64,000 bases of DNA, from positions 372,001 through 436,000 of the forward strand of contig NC_018581.1 in NCBI RefSeq assembly GCF_000143885.2, given 5' to 3'. Numbering within the stretch: position 1 is the stretch's first letter; every line of letters begins with the position of its first letter. A program made the translations under genes and the position numbers. This DNA comes from Gordonia sp. KTR9 (GTDB lineage: Bacteria > Actinomycetota > Actinomycetes > Mycobacteriales > Mycobacteriaceae). This document shows, piece by piece, positions 1 through 8,241 of this stretch. The notes beneath the pieces are model-generated. The model had not been told where the DNA came from. It saw only the letters and a program-made list of their open reading frames with translations, and did no database searches.

Positions 1-40
1 CTTCACGGTGCATTGGAAGTGCTGCGCGACCCTGGAGACC

Positions 41-1639
41 ATGACCCAACCCCAACGAGTCGGGACGCCGTCACGTCGCACGATCCTCCGGACCGCCGCT
101 GCGGGGGCGCTCCTCGTCCCGGTCGGATCGGCACTCGCGGCCTGCGGATCGTCGAACCCGAGCGCGGCGTCGCCGAGCCTGGTCAGGAACCGGCCCGTTC
201 TCACCCACGGCGTGGCCACCGGGGAAGTGACCAGTGGCGGAGCGTTGGTGTGGGCGCGGTCGGATCGTCCGGCGACGATGATCGTCGAGACCGCATCGAC
301 CGAATCCTTCAGCGGTGCACGCACGCTCCGCGGTCCGGTGTTGACTCCGGCAACCGACGGGACCGGGAGGTTGCGTCTCGCCGGCCTCGAACCGGGACAG
401 GTCGTGCACTATCGCGTGACCCTCGAGGGGGAGAACGGAGCGCGCTCCGAACCGGTGAGTGGCACCTTCACGACCGCGCCGGTGCGCGAGGGCGACATCA
501 GGTTCCAGTGGTCCGGGGATGTAGTCGGCCAGGGCTGGGGTATCAACCCCGACATGGGCGGCCTGACGATCTTCTCCACCATGGCCGACCGTGACCCGCA
601 GTTCTTCATCCACTCCGGCGATGCCATCTACGCCGACAACCCCGTCGAGCCGACGCAGGAGCAGAACGACGGCACGCTCTACCGGAACATCACCAGTCCG
701 GCGAAGGAACAGGTGGCACAGACCGTGGATCAGTTCCGCGGCAACTATGCCTACAACCTCACCGACCAGCATTTCCGACGCTTCGTCGGATCCGTCCCGC
801 AGCTCGTGCAGTGGGACGACCATGAGGTCGTCAACAACTGGTTCCCCGGCGAGAGCCTGTCCGGACAAGGCCGCGAGGGTTACACCGAGATGAGCGTCGA
901 CGCACTCGCGCGCAACGGACGCCAGGCATGGCAGGAGTGGCAACCCGTCGAGGTCGGCGCGTCGGATCGGTTGTATCGCACCATCTCCTACGGCCCGCTG
1001 CTCGATGTCTTCCTTCTCGACATGCGCAGCTACAAGGACCCGAATCCGGATGCCTGGTCGAGAGGCAACGCCAACGGTCTCCTCGGCGCCGAGCAGACGC
1101 AGTGGCTCATCGACGGATTGAGGGGTTCGCGCGCGACATGGAAGGTCGTCGCCAACGACCTGCCGCTGAGTATTGTTGTCGGGGACAAGAACACGACACC
1201 GGCGAACGGCCCCAAGGCCATGGAGGCCGTCGCCCAGGGCGACGACGGTGACCCGCTGGGTCGGGAGATCGCGTTCGCGCGAATCCTCTCGGAGACGAAG
1301 AACGTGCCGAACGTCGTGTTCCTGACCGCCGACGTCCACTACACCGCAGCGATCTCGTACGAGCCGGATCGCGCGTCGTTCAAGGACTTCTCGCCCTTCT
1401 GGGAATTCGTCGCCGGACCGCTGCATGCAGGCGCGTTCCCCGAGAGTCCGCTGGACGGCACTTTTGGCGCCGAGTACGAGTTCGTGCACGCGCCGACCGA
1501 GTCGAATGTGTCACCGGCCGAGGGATTCCAGCACTTCGGGGAGGTGGCGATCGACGGTAGGACCAAGGTGCTGAGCGTGGATCTGGTCGACGCGTCGGGC
1601 AGGACGCTGTACCGCAAGGCGCTGGAACCGGCGCGCTGA
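41..1639 (+). CDS. phoD: Alkaline phosphatase D (PhoD-type), Tat-exported
   Basis: Secreted PhoD-family phosphatase/phosphodiesterase that releases phosphate from organic esters outside the cell. The N-terminus has a twin-arginine signal (SRRTILRTAAAGALL) followed by an Ala-rich stretch and a Cys (LAACGSS), so it may be lipid-anchored after Tat export. An N-terminal Fn3-like PhoD domain precedes the metallophosphatase core, whose metal-binding motifs are visible: HSGDAIYADN, WDDHEVVNNW and TADVHYTAA. At 532 aa it is the usual length. The ATG at 41 is preferred over an upstream frame extension because GGAGA lies just before it and the Tat motif then falls at the start. It converges with the penicillin-binding gene downstream. 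Confidence 0.93.
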   Translation: MTQPQRVGTPSRRTILRTAAAGALLVPVGSALAACGSSNPSAASPSLVRNRPVLTHGVATGEVTSGGALVWARSDRPATMIVETASTESFSGARTLRGPVLTPATDGTGRLRLAGLEPGQVVHYRVTLEGENGARSEPVSGTFTTAPVREGDIRFQWSGDVVGQGWGINPDMGGLTIFSTMADRDPQFFIHSGDAIYADNPVEPTQEQNDGTLYRNITSPAKEQVAQTVDQFRGNYAYNLTDQHFRRFVGSVPQLVQWDDHEVVNNWFPGESLSGQGREGYTEMSVDALARNGRQAWQEWQPVEVGASDRLYRTISYGPLLDVFLLDMRSYKDPNPDAWSRGNANGLLGAEQTQWLIDGLRGSRATWKVVANDLPLSIVVGDKNTTPANGPKAMEAVAQGDDGDPLGREIAFARILSETKNVPNVVFLTADVHYTAAISYEPDRASFKDFSPFWEFVAGPLHAGAFPESPLDGTFGAEYEFVHAPTESNVSPAEGFQHFGEVAIDGRTKVLSVDLVDASGRTLYRKALEPAR

Positions 1640-1665
1640 GACCCGGGGCCCGCGGAGTGCGGGAT

Positions 1666-1697
1666 CAGTGCCGGAAACCGTTACGAATGAGGCACTG
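1666..1697. terminator. Weak hairpin between convergent genes
   Basis: CAGTGCC (1666-1672) pairs with GGCACTG (1691-1697) around an 18-nt loop, between the ends of phoD and the penicillin-binding gene. There is no T-tract. It may act as a bidirectional terminator, but the stem is short. Confidence 0.3.
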
Positions 1698-1709
1698 TCG
1701 AGGACGCCT

Positions 1710-3482
1710 CTAATTCCGCAAGGGACGCAGGAACTCACCCGTGACCTCGACCGCAGGACCCGATGACCCGCCGCCCACGACGAGTGTCGCGAACGCCAGG
1801 TCCCCGACGATCCCGGCGAACCAGCCATGCGGGTTCTTGTTGTCACCGTATTCCGCGGTGCCGGTCTTGCCGCCGAGTCCGGGGATATCACGGAGCGCGG
1901 TCGCCGTACCACGAGTGACCGTGTCCCGCATCATGCTTCGGAGCGCTCGGACGACACCATCGGAGATCTGTTGGGGTTCGACGTCTCCCGTCGTTCGTTG
2001 CCCTTGCACCAGGGTGGGAACCGCGGTCTCGCCGCGAGCGAGGCTCGCCTCGGCGAGGGCGAGGCCGAAGGGGCTCACGGTCACGGTGCCCTGACCGATA
2101 CCGTTCTCGACCCGCAACGCGGGGGAGTCGGCCCTGGGCACCGAACCGGTCACGGTTGTCAGGCCGGGGACCGTGTAATCCGCGCCGATGCCGAATCGCC
2201 GCGCCATCGTGGTCAGGGCATCGTCGGAGAGCTTGTTCGCGAGGGCGCCCATCGTCGTGTTGCACGACCGCGCGAACGCGGTGGGCAGTGGCACGGTCCC
2301 GAGATCGAAGTCGTCCTCGTTCGGGATGGTCCGGCCTTCGATGGTGGCGCGTCCCGGACAGCGCACCTGCGAACCGACCTGAACCGCATCGGCGTCCAGA
2401 GCGGCGGCGGTCGTGATGGTCTTGAATGTCGACCCGGGTGGGTACAGGCCGGACAGCGACACCGATCCCGACCTGTCCGCGGCGTCGTTCTGTGCGACGG
2501 CGAGAATTCCGCCGGTCGACGGTTCGAGGGCGACGATCATGGCCGGGCGTCGTTCATCGTCGACGGCGAGCTGCGCGCGGGTCTGGATGTCCCGATCGAG
2601 GGTGGTACGCACCGGGGGCGTCGCACCGGGCTGCGCCGAGTCCACGAGGTGGGTGGGTGTGCCCTCGGGGTCGACGATCTGGACGGACCAGCCGGCCGTG
2701 GCGTCGATGGTCGTACGCCAGATGTCCTCGAGTCCCGACATCGCCGGTGAATGGAGAGCTTTCGTCGCGCTGAGCAGCGCGCCCTGCTCGCTGAGCGTGA
2801 CGCCGGGAATGGCCTTGACGTCGCGCTCGACCCGGCCGAGATCGGAGCTGCGAAGTCGGATGACCGTCTGTTGCGGAGCAGTGTTGCCGTCGAAGGACGC
2901 GCGGATCCCCGCAGCGGTCATGCCCGGTTCGATGGGCCGGAGTGCACGTGCGAGCGCATCTGCCGAACCGAGTTGCGCGCGTTGCAGATTCACCAGTGTG
3001 ACAGGCTGCCACGTCATGAGCGGTCGACCGCGGGCGTCGAGAACCGGGGTTCGGTATGCGCGGTCATCGCTGTAGGAGAACGACTCTCCGGCACGGAGTT
3101 GCCGGTGGAGCACGGACGGTTGCCACCGAATCCGCCATCCAGAATCTGTCTCGGCGAGGACGACGGAGGTCTGATACGCGACGCTGCGATCGCGGATCTG
3201 CCACCGGTGATCGAGGGTGCCACTGACCTCCTTGTCGTCGACGAGGCTGCCGGTGACCGAGAGTTTCGGCGTCTGACCCATGCCGTCGAACATCGCTGCG
3301 ATCGCCGCGTTCGCCGCGACCGGATCGTCGGTGAGTGCAGCGGCGCCGGAGGGATCCCCCTCCTGGAGGGCGGCGGCGAAAGACCGCAGCGCGTCCTCCG
3401 GCGACTCCGACGACAGGAAGCAGCCCGACACCGTACCCACGATCACCGCACATGCACTCAGGAGTGCCCACCATCGACGCAT
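1710..3482 (-). CDS. Penicillin-binding lipoprotein (MecA_N-type transpeptidase)
   Basis: Class B penicillin-binding protein that cross-links peptidoglycan on the outer face of the membrane. From the chosen ATG at 3482 the product is 590 aa. It has a lipoprotein signal with lipobox VSGC (Cys21), then an NTF2/MecA_N-like domain (about 25-150), a dimerisation region, and a transpeptidase domain. The three catalytic motifs are present: S351-T-F-K, S406-C-N and K539-T-G. The architecture matches the M. tuberculosis penicillin-binding lipoprotein Rv2864c. An upstream in-frame extension (to 3530) would put charged residues before the signal peptide, so it was not used. The beta-lactamase-like gene lies just upstream on the same strand. 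Confidence 0.9.
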   Translation of the reverse strand: MRRWWALLSACAVIVGTVSGCFLSSESPEDALRSFAAALQEGDPSGAAALTDDPVAANAAIAAMFDGMGQTPKLSVTGSLVDDKEVSGTLDHRWQIRDRSVAYQTSVVLAETDSGWRIRWQPSVLHRQLRAGESFSYSDDRAYRTPVLDARGRPLMTWQPVTLVNLQRAQLGSADALARALRPIEPGMTAAGIRASFDGNTAPQQTVIRLRSSDLGRVERDVKAIPGVTLSEQGALLSATKALHSPAMSGLEDIWRTTIDATAGWSVQIVDPEGTPTHLVDSAQPGATPPVRTTLDRDIQTRAQLAVDDERRPAMIVALEPSTGGILAVAQNDAADRSGSVSLSGLYPPGSTFKTITTAAALDADAVQVGSQVRCPGRATIEGRTIPNEDDFDLGTVPLPTAFARSCNTTMGALANKLSDDALTTMARRFGIGADYTVPGLTTVTGSVPRADSPALRVENGIGQGTVTVSPFGLALAEASLARGETAVPTLVQGQRTTGDVEPQQISDGVVRALRSMMRDTVTRGTATALRDIPGLGGKTGTAEYGDNKNPHGWFAGIVGDLAFATLVVGGGSSGPAVEVTGEFLRPLRN

Positions 3483-3539
3483 GCCCCGAGCCAACCCATC
3501 GAAGCCCCGCGATGCCAAGTTTCGGCACACAATGGGTCG

Positions 3540-3554
3540 ATAGCGGTTCGCTAT
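3540..3554. other. Small palindrome at the 3' end of the serine hydrolase gene
   Basis: ATAGCG and CGCTAT form a perfect 6-bp stem around GTT, overlapping the stop codon of the serine hydrolase gene and lying 58 bp upstream of the penicillin-binding gene start. It could be a minor terminator or an operator. No function is established. Confidence 0.25.
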
Positions 3555-4507
3555 GGTCGCTGCTGAAACGGTGGTTTGTGATCAGTCGTCGGCGTTCGTA
3601 GTTCCGTGACCACCGCGCGGGCGACTTCCCCGATGGCGCGATCGACCTCGGGCAGCGCCATCTCGGACCTCGCGCTCATCGTGAACACCGCAATGGCGAC
3701 CGGCAGTTCGCCCGGGAACTCGATGACGCCGACTTCGTTGCGGACAGCGACGAGTGTGCCTGTCTTGCCCGCGACGCTGACCCGGCGGAACGGAAAGCCC
3801 GATGCCAGTCGCGAGGTGAAGACCTGCTTTCTCATCGTCTGCCGAATGAACTCGCACGACGCGGCGGACGCGGCGCGGTCGGTCCAGATCGCGTCGAGCA
3901 GCGTCGTACAGTCTCGGGGCGTCGCGGAGCTGGAGTACGCGGCGTCGTAGGCGCTGACCGACGGGTCGATGTCGGGATCGGCCAGTGCTGCGAAAGCCTC
4001 GGCGACGGTGCTCGTGCCCGTCTCCCGCTGCAGGCGCTCGTGCAGTTCGGCGACGCCGCCGACGATGCGGGTGTGCGTCAGGCCGAGTTGGTTCAGGTCT
4101 GCGTGGATCCGCGGCAACCCGATGTGGGTGAGGATGACGTCGGCGGCGACATTGTCGGAGACGGTCATCATCGACGTGGCCAGGTCGCGCCAGGTCATGG
4201 TCACCGGGTCGGTGAACAGCGCGAGCCCGGTCGGTCCCTGAGCCCACCGCGTGGGCTCGACGGTGATCGATGCGGCGAGGTCGATGTCACCGCGATCTGC
4301 CAGGCGGCACAAGGAGATCAACACCGCCAGTTTGTACACCGATGCCAGCACGACCGGCGCATCGGCATCGTGGCTGAACTCGACCGGTGTCGGCCCGATC
4401 GTCCGTGCATGCACGCAGCCCGAACACCCTGCATCGGTGAAGGTTTCGCGGATGACGCGATCGAGTTCGGCGCGGACCGGCGCGGGTAGGGACGTCGATG
4501 CGCTCAC
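3551..4507 (-). CDS. Class A beta-lactamase-like serine hydrolase without a signal peptide
   Basis: Serine hydrolase of the class A beta-lactamase fold, 318 aa. The active-site motifs are S56-V-Y-K59, S117-D-N119 and K248-T-G. Two things are unusual. The N-terminus (SASTSLPAPVRAELDR) is not a signal peptide, and no clear ExxLN omega-loop carrying the deacylating Glu166 can be found between the SDN and KTG motifs. It may therefore bind or acylate substrates rather than act as a strong beta-lactamase. The GTG start at 4507 overlaps the TGA of the LysR gene by 4 bp, which implies translational coupling. Function in beta-lactam resistance is not shown. Confidence 0.75.
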   Translation of the reverse strand: MSASTSLPAPVRAELDRVIRETFTDAGCSGCVHARTIGPTPVEFSHDADAPVVLASVYKLAVLISLCRLADRGDIDLAASITVEPTRWAQGPTGLALFTDPVTMTWRDLATSMMTVSDNVAADVILTHIGLPRIHADLNQLGLTHTRIVGGVAELHERLQRETGTSTVAEAFAALADPDIDPSVSAYDAAYSSSATPRDCTTLLDAIWTDRAASAASCEFIRQTMRKQVFTSRLASGFPFRRVSVAGKTGTLVAVRNEVGVIEFPGELPVAIAVFTMSARSEMALPEVDRAIGEVARAVVTELRTPTTDHKPPFQQRP

Positions 4508-5382
4508 GAGGCCTTGCCCATTCGGTAGAGGGCGGCGGTGACGATTCCTGCCACCTCGCTGAGACCGGGTTCGCGATACACGACGCGTAGGCGTAGCGCC
4601 GTGGCGTCCCGCCCGATGGAAAGACAGCGGACGGCATCGACCGCGGCGAGGACGTCGCGATCGACCGTCAGCGCAAAGGCGTTCCCGGCAGCAACCGCGG
4701 CCAGCACCTGGTCGGCTGAGGTCACCGGATACAACCGCGGGTCGAGTCCTGACTCGCGGAACCGGTCGATCAGCTGGTCGTGTGCGGGCGGGTTGAACGA
4801 CCGTGGCGTGTGGCAGAAGTGCAGACCCGCCAGTTGACGTAGGCGGGGCCGGTCGGCGGATGCCGCCGGGTGCGTCGCAGGCACCACCACCGAGCGTTTG
4901 ACGACGACAACCGGCCCGCTGGTCAAGGATCCGGTGACACAGGGGGCTTCGACGACGGCGAAGTCGAGTGAGCCGGCCGACACCTGTTCGACGAGATTCA
5001 CTGTCGATGCGCTGACGGCGTCCTGTCCGGACGCCACGCCGGCGATGCGATGTGCGAGGGTGGCTGTGATCGTCGGTCCGATCAGTGACGCAGCGCCCCA
5101 ACGCAATACCTCGGTGTGCTCGTGTAACCGGCGGGCCTCGCCGATGAATCGCGAAGCGTCGTCGACGAGCAGACGAGCGCGGGGGAGGAGTTCGCGACCA
5201 GCGTCGGTGAGTTCGGCGCCGCGCGTGGTGCGTCGGATGAGCTGGAGCCCCAGCTGTTTCTCCAGGCGGCGCAGACCCTGCGACACGGGCGGCTGCGTCA
5301 TCTCCAGACGGGCAGCGGCCTCACCGAAGTGACCCTCCTCGGCCACGGCGACGAAGAACCGCAAGTGCCTGATCAGATCCAC
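4504..5382 (-). CDS. LysR-family transcriptional regulator
   Basis: DNA-binding regulator of 292 aa. The N-terminal winged helix-turn-helix (about residues 1-60: LRFFVAVAEEGHFGEAAARLEMTQ, then PPVSQGLRRLEKQLG) is classic LTTR, followed by a periplasmic-binding-protein-like effector domain. It starts with GTG at 5382, is divergent from the alpha/beta hydrolase at 5438, and is translationally coupled to the serine hydrolase downstream. LTTRs often control both a divergent target and themselves, so the hydrolase and the beta-lactamase-like gene are the likely targets. Unlike AmpR-AmpC, the beta-lactamase-like gene lies in the same transcript. The effector is unknown. Confidence 0.9.
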   Translation of the reverse strand: MDLIRHLRFFVAVAEEGHFGEAAARLEMTQPPVSQGLRRLEKQLGLQLIRRTTRGAELTDAGRELLPRARLLVDDASRFIGEARRLHEHTEVLRWGAASLIGPTITATLAHRIAGVASGQDAVSASTVNLVEQVSAGSLDFAVVEAPCVTGSLTSGPVVVVKRSVVVPATHPAASADRPRLRQLAGLHFCHTPRSFNPPAHDQLIDRFRESGLDPRLYPVTSADQVLAAVAAGNAFALTVDRDVLAAVDAVRCLSIGRDATALRLRVVYREPGLSEVAGIVTAALYRMGKAS

Positions 5383-5437
5383 GGGTTCCAGGATGGCATG
5401 GTTGGTACGACTGGATCATCCGAGGAGGAAATGCCAC

Positions 5438-6280
5438 GTGGACACGTTCTCAGCCGACGGGCTCACCTTCGAAGTGACCGATCTCGGAGCTGCCGACGAC
5501 CCGGCGATAGTACTTCTACACGGATTCCCGCAGGACCGTACGGCGTGGAACGAAGTGGGGCAGTCGCTGGCCACATGTGGTTTTCGGGTTCTCATCCCGA
5601 ACCTGCGTGGCTACTCGCCCGAGGCGTGCCCGCGGTCGGTGTCGCGGTACGGGTCGCCGCGGCTCGTTGCCGACGTCATCGCGCTGCTCGACGCCGCGGG
5701 CGTGGACCGTGCTCATGTCGTCGGACACGACTGGGGCGGTGCTCTGACGTGGACGATGCGCAGAACTCACCCGCACCGACTGCGTACCGCCACGATCGTG
5801 TCGACCCCGCACCCGCAGGCCCTGGCTTGGGGAATGCTACGAACAGGACAGGCAGTGCGGAGCTGGTACATGCTCGCGTTGGTGCTGCCTGCGGTACCGG
5901 AACATGTGCTGACGCGGCACCTGGCCCGGTTCCTGGAACGGTCCGGCCTCTCCGCGGAACGTGCGAATCACTATCAGCAACGCATGAGGTCGGACGGCGT
6001 CGCGCGAGGCGCGGTCAACTGGTATCGACGGATGCTGTTCGAGCGACTGCGGCCGCCGAAGCATCCCCGGCCACCTGCATCGCAACATCCTGTGCCCACG
6101 ACGTACATCTACGGTCGGGACGATCCGTTCTTCAGTGTGGACGTGATGCGCAAGACAGCCGATGTCGTTCGCGGGCTGGACGTCCAACAGATACCCGGAG
6201 GGCACTGGCTACCGGAGTCCGAGCCGGATGCGCTGACGGAGAACATCATTCGACACGTCGCGAGTGTCAGCACCGACTGA
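5438..6280 (+). CDS. Alpha/beta hydrolase, epoxide hydrolase-like
   Basis: Soluble alpha/beta hydrolase of 280 aa. An HGFP oxyanion motif (LLHGFPQDRTAWNEV) is followed by the nucleophile elbow GHDWGG with Asp98, then an acid-loop segment (YGRDDPFF) and a C-terminal GGHW with the catalytic His. An Asp nucleophile in GHDWGG indicates the epoxide hydrolase/haloalkane dehalogenase branch rather than a Ser esterase. The GTG at 5438 is chosen because AGGAGG (5423-5428) sits 9 nt before it. The in-frame extension to 5393 would place the Shine-Dalgarno inside the gene. It is divergent from the LysR gene and possibly controlled by it. Substrate unknown. Confidence 0.85.
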   Translation: MDTFSADGLTFEVTDLGAADDPAIVLLHGFPQDRTAWNEVGQSLATCGFRVLIPNLRGYSPEACPRSVSRYGSPRLVADVIALLDAAGVDRAHVVGHDWGGALTWTMRRTHPHRLRTATIVSTPHPQALAWGMLRTGQAVRSWYMLALVLPAVPEHVLTRHLARFLERSGLSAERANHYQQRMRSDGVARGAVNWYRRMLFERLRPPKHPRPPASQHPVPTTYIYGRDDPFFSVDVMRKTADVVRGLDVQQIPGGHWLPESEPDALTENIIRHVASVSTD

Positions 6281-6335
6281 GCTGATGGGGTGTGGTCCCG
6301 GCCGCGGCCTGTCGAGCCGCAGCCGCCTGACGTTG

Positions 6336-6372
6336 GGGGCAGTTTGCGCCGCATACCGGACACAACTGCCCC
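6336..6372. terminator. Hairpin between nuoN and the alpha/beta hydrolase
   Basis: GGGGCAGTT (6336-6344) and AACTGCCCC (6364-6372) form a perfect 9-bp stem with a 19-nt loop in the gap between the convergent hydrolase and nuo operon. The gap also holds two copies of a GGCCGCGGCC-type sequence. This is a plausible bidirectional terminator for the nuo operon and the hydrolase. Confidence 0.5.
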
Positions 6373-6450
6373 GGCCGCGGCCCGAAAACGGTACTGCGCG
6401 GGACGTTTGACAATTGAATAGTGACGACCCCGAGCGACGACCGCGGCCCG

Positions 6451-8241
6451 TCAGCGCAGGAACACCGACGCCGAATCGGCGAGATCGAGCAGCGGTTGGG
6501 GGAAGACGCCGAGGGCCACCGTCACGAGAGTGCACAGGGCGATGCCGGACGTCGTCAGCACACTGGGTTTCACCACGTGCGGGGCGCCGGTGGCGGGTAC
6601 GTCGTCGAAGAACATGGCGACGATGATGCGGATGTAAACGTATGCGGCGATCGCGCTGCTGATGACGCCGATGACCACGAGTACGCCTCCGCCGGAACCG
6701 GCTGCTGCGGCGAAGACGTCGAACTTGGCGATGAAGCCACTGGTCAGTGGGATGCCCGCGAACGAGAGCAGATAGACCGCGAACATGGCACCCACAAGCG
6801 GATATCGGCGGCCCAGCCCCGACCACTGGGTGAGGTCGGTGGCCTCGCGGCCGGACAGGTGGGGGTTGCGCGGTGTCGGTGTCGGTGTCGCGCCGTGGAT
6901 GACGGCATTGCGAGCGGAGGTCCGGGTGTCTGTGTCGGGCTCGCGGATCACGGCGACCGTGGCGAACGCGCCGAGAGTGGTGAAGGCGTAGGCGGCGAGG
7001 TAGAACAGCGTGGCGCCGAGCCCGGCGTCGTCGAAGGCGATCAGGCCGAGCAGGATGAACCCGGCGTGCGCGATCGACGAGTAAGCCAGCATGCGCTTCA
7101 CGTCCGTTTGGGTCACCGCCATCACCGAGGCGATCACCATCGAGGCGATCGCCACCGCCCACAGTGCGGGTTCCCACTGCTCGCGGAGTGCGGGGAAGCC
7201 GACGTAGAACACACGTAGCAGCGCGCCGAAGGCGGCGACCTTGGTTGCTGCGGCCATGAACGCCGTGACCGGCGTCGGGGCGCCCTGATAGACATCCGGT
7301 ATCCACGAATGGAACGGCACCGCACCCACTTTGAAGAGCAGGCCGACGGCGAGGAGAGCCAGTCCGATGAGTGCCAGCGTGGTGTCTCCGCCGCTGCCGG
7401 CGGCCGCCGAGATCGACGCACCGATCGTCGAGAGGTTGAGCGAACCCGTGGCGCCGTACACGAACGCCGAGCCGAACAGGAAGAACGCCGACGAGAACGC
7501 ACCCAGCAGGAAGTATTTGAGCGAGGCCTCCTGCGAGATGAGGCGCCTGCGCCGCGCGAGTCCGCACAGCAGATACAGCGGGAGCGAGAACACCTCCAAC
7601 GCGATGAACATCGTGAGGAGATCACCGCACGCCGGGAACAACATCATCCCGCCCACCGCGAGCAGGGCCAGCGGGAAGACCTCGGTGGTCACCGCACCGG
7701 CGCGGGTGGCCTCGAACTCGGCGTCGGTGTTGGGCACCGAGGCTCCGGAGGGGGTGAACATGTCCGCGTCGACCCCACCACCGTTCGGACCGACGCCGGC
7801 GGTGCCTGCGCCGGCCGCCGACTCGGCCCCGCCGACCCCGGCGAGTCTGCGCATCGTCACGGGCGCCACGACGCGCTCGAGCCGACGTTCGGCCATGAAC
7901 CCGACCGCAACGATCGCGATGATCAGCAGCAGCCCTTGCAGATACAGTGCCGGCCGGTCGACGACGACCGCGCCGGACATCGCGAACTCGCCGTTCGCGC
8001 CATCGTGTGTCTGCGCGACCGCCAGCGTGATCAGCGCAGCGAATGCGACGACCAGTCCGCCGAGCGAGAGAGACAGTTGCATGGGATAGCGCAGGCGGCC
8101 CGGCGCGAACGCCTCGACCAGCACCCCGACGACCCCGGCGCCGAACACGATGAGCATCGGTGACAGTGATGCGTACTCGACGCTGGGGGTGTCGATGGCA
8201 GCGAGCGTCATCGAGTCTCCGACGAGGGTGTTCGGATTCAT
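6451..8241 (-). CDS. nuoN: NADH-quinone oxidoreductase subunit N
   Basis: Proton-pumping antiporter-like membrane subunit of complex I, last gene of the operon. At 596 aa it is longer than most NuoN proteins. The extra length lies in two predicted loops: a Gly/Ala-rich segment near residues 125-185 (containing GVGGAESAAGAG) and a hydrophilic segment near residues 430-480 (containing PTPTPRNPHLSG). The core holds the conserved Lys- and Pro-rich transmembrane helices (VGLLFKVGAVPFHSWIPDVY, AYSSIAHAGFILLG). The ATG overlaps the nuoM stop in ATGA. It acts in the cytoplasmic membrane, coupling quinone reduction to proton export. Confidence 0.95.
   Translation of the reverse strand: MNPNTLVGDSMTLAAIDTPSVEYASLSPMLIVFGAGVVGVLVEAFAPGRLRYPMQLSLSLGGLVVAFAALITLAVAQTHDGANGEFAMSGAVVVDRPALYLQGLLLIIAIVAVGFMAERRLERVVAPVTMRRLAGVGGAESAAGAGTAGVGPNGGGVDADMFTPSGASVPNTDAEFEATRAGAVTTEVFPLALLAVGGMMLFPACGDLLTMFIALEVFSLPLYLLCGLARRRRLISQEASLKYFLLGAFSSAFFLFGSAFVYGATGSLNLSTIGASISAAAGSGGDTTLALIGLALLAVGLLFKVGAVPFHSWIPDVYQGAPTPVTAFMAAATKVAAFGALLRVFYVGFPALREQWEPALWAVAIASMVIASVMAVTQTDVKRMLAYSSIAHAGFILLGLIAFDDAGLGATLFYLAAYAFTTLGAFATVAVIREPDTDTRTSARNAVIHGATPTPTPRNPHLSGREATDLTQWSGLGRRYPLVGAMFAVYLLSFAGIPLTSGFIAKFDVFAAAAGSGGGVLVVIGVISSAIAAYVYIRIIVAMFFDDVPATGAPHVVKPSVLTTSGIALCTLVTVALGVFPQPLLDLADSASVFLR

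Noticed and set aside
6407..6420. TTGACAATTGAATA in the nuo/hydrolase gap as a promoter
   Set aside because: There is no -10 at suitable spacing and no gene downstream on the plus strand; probably chance.
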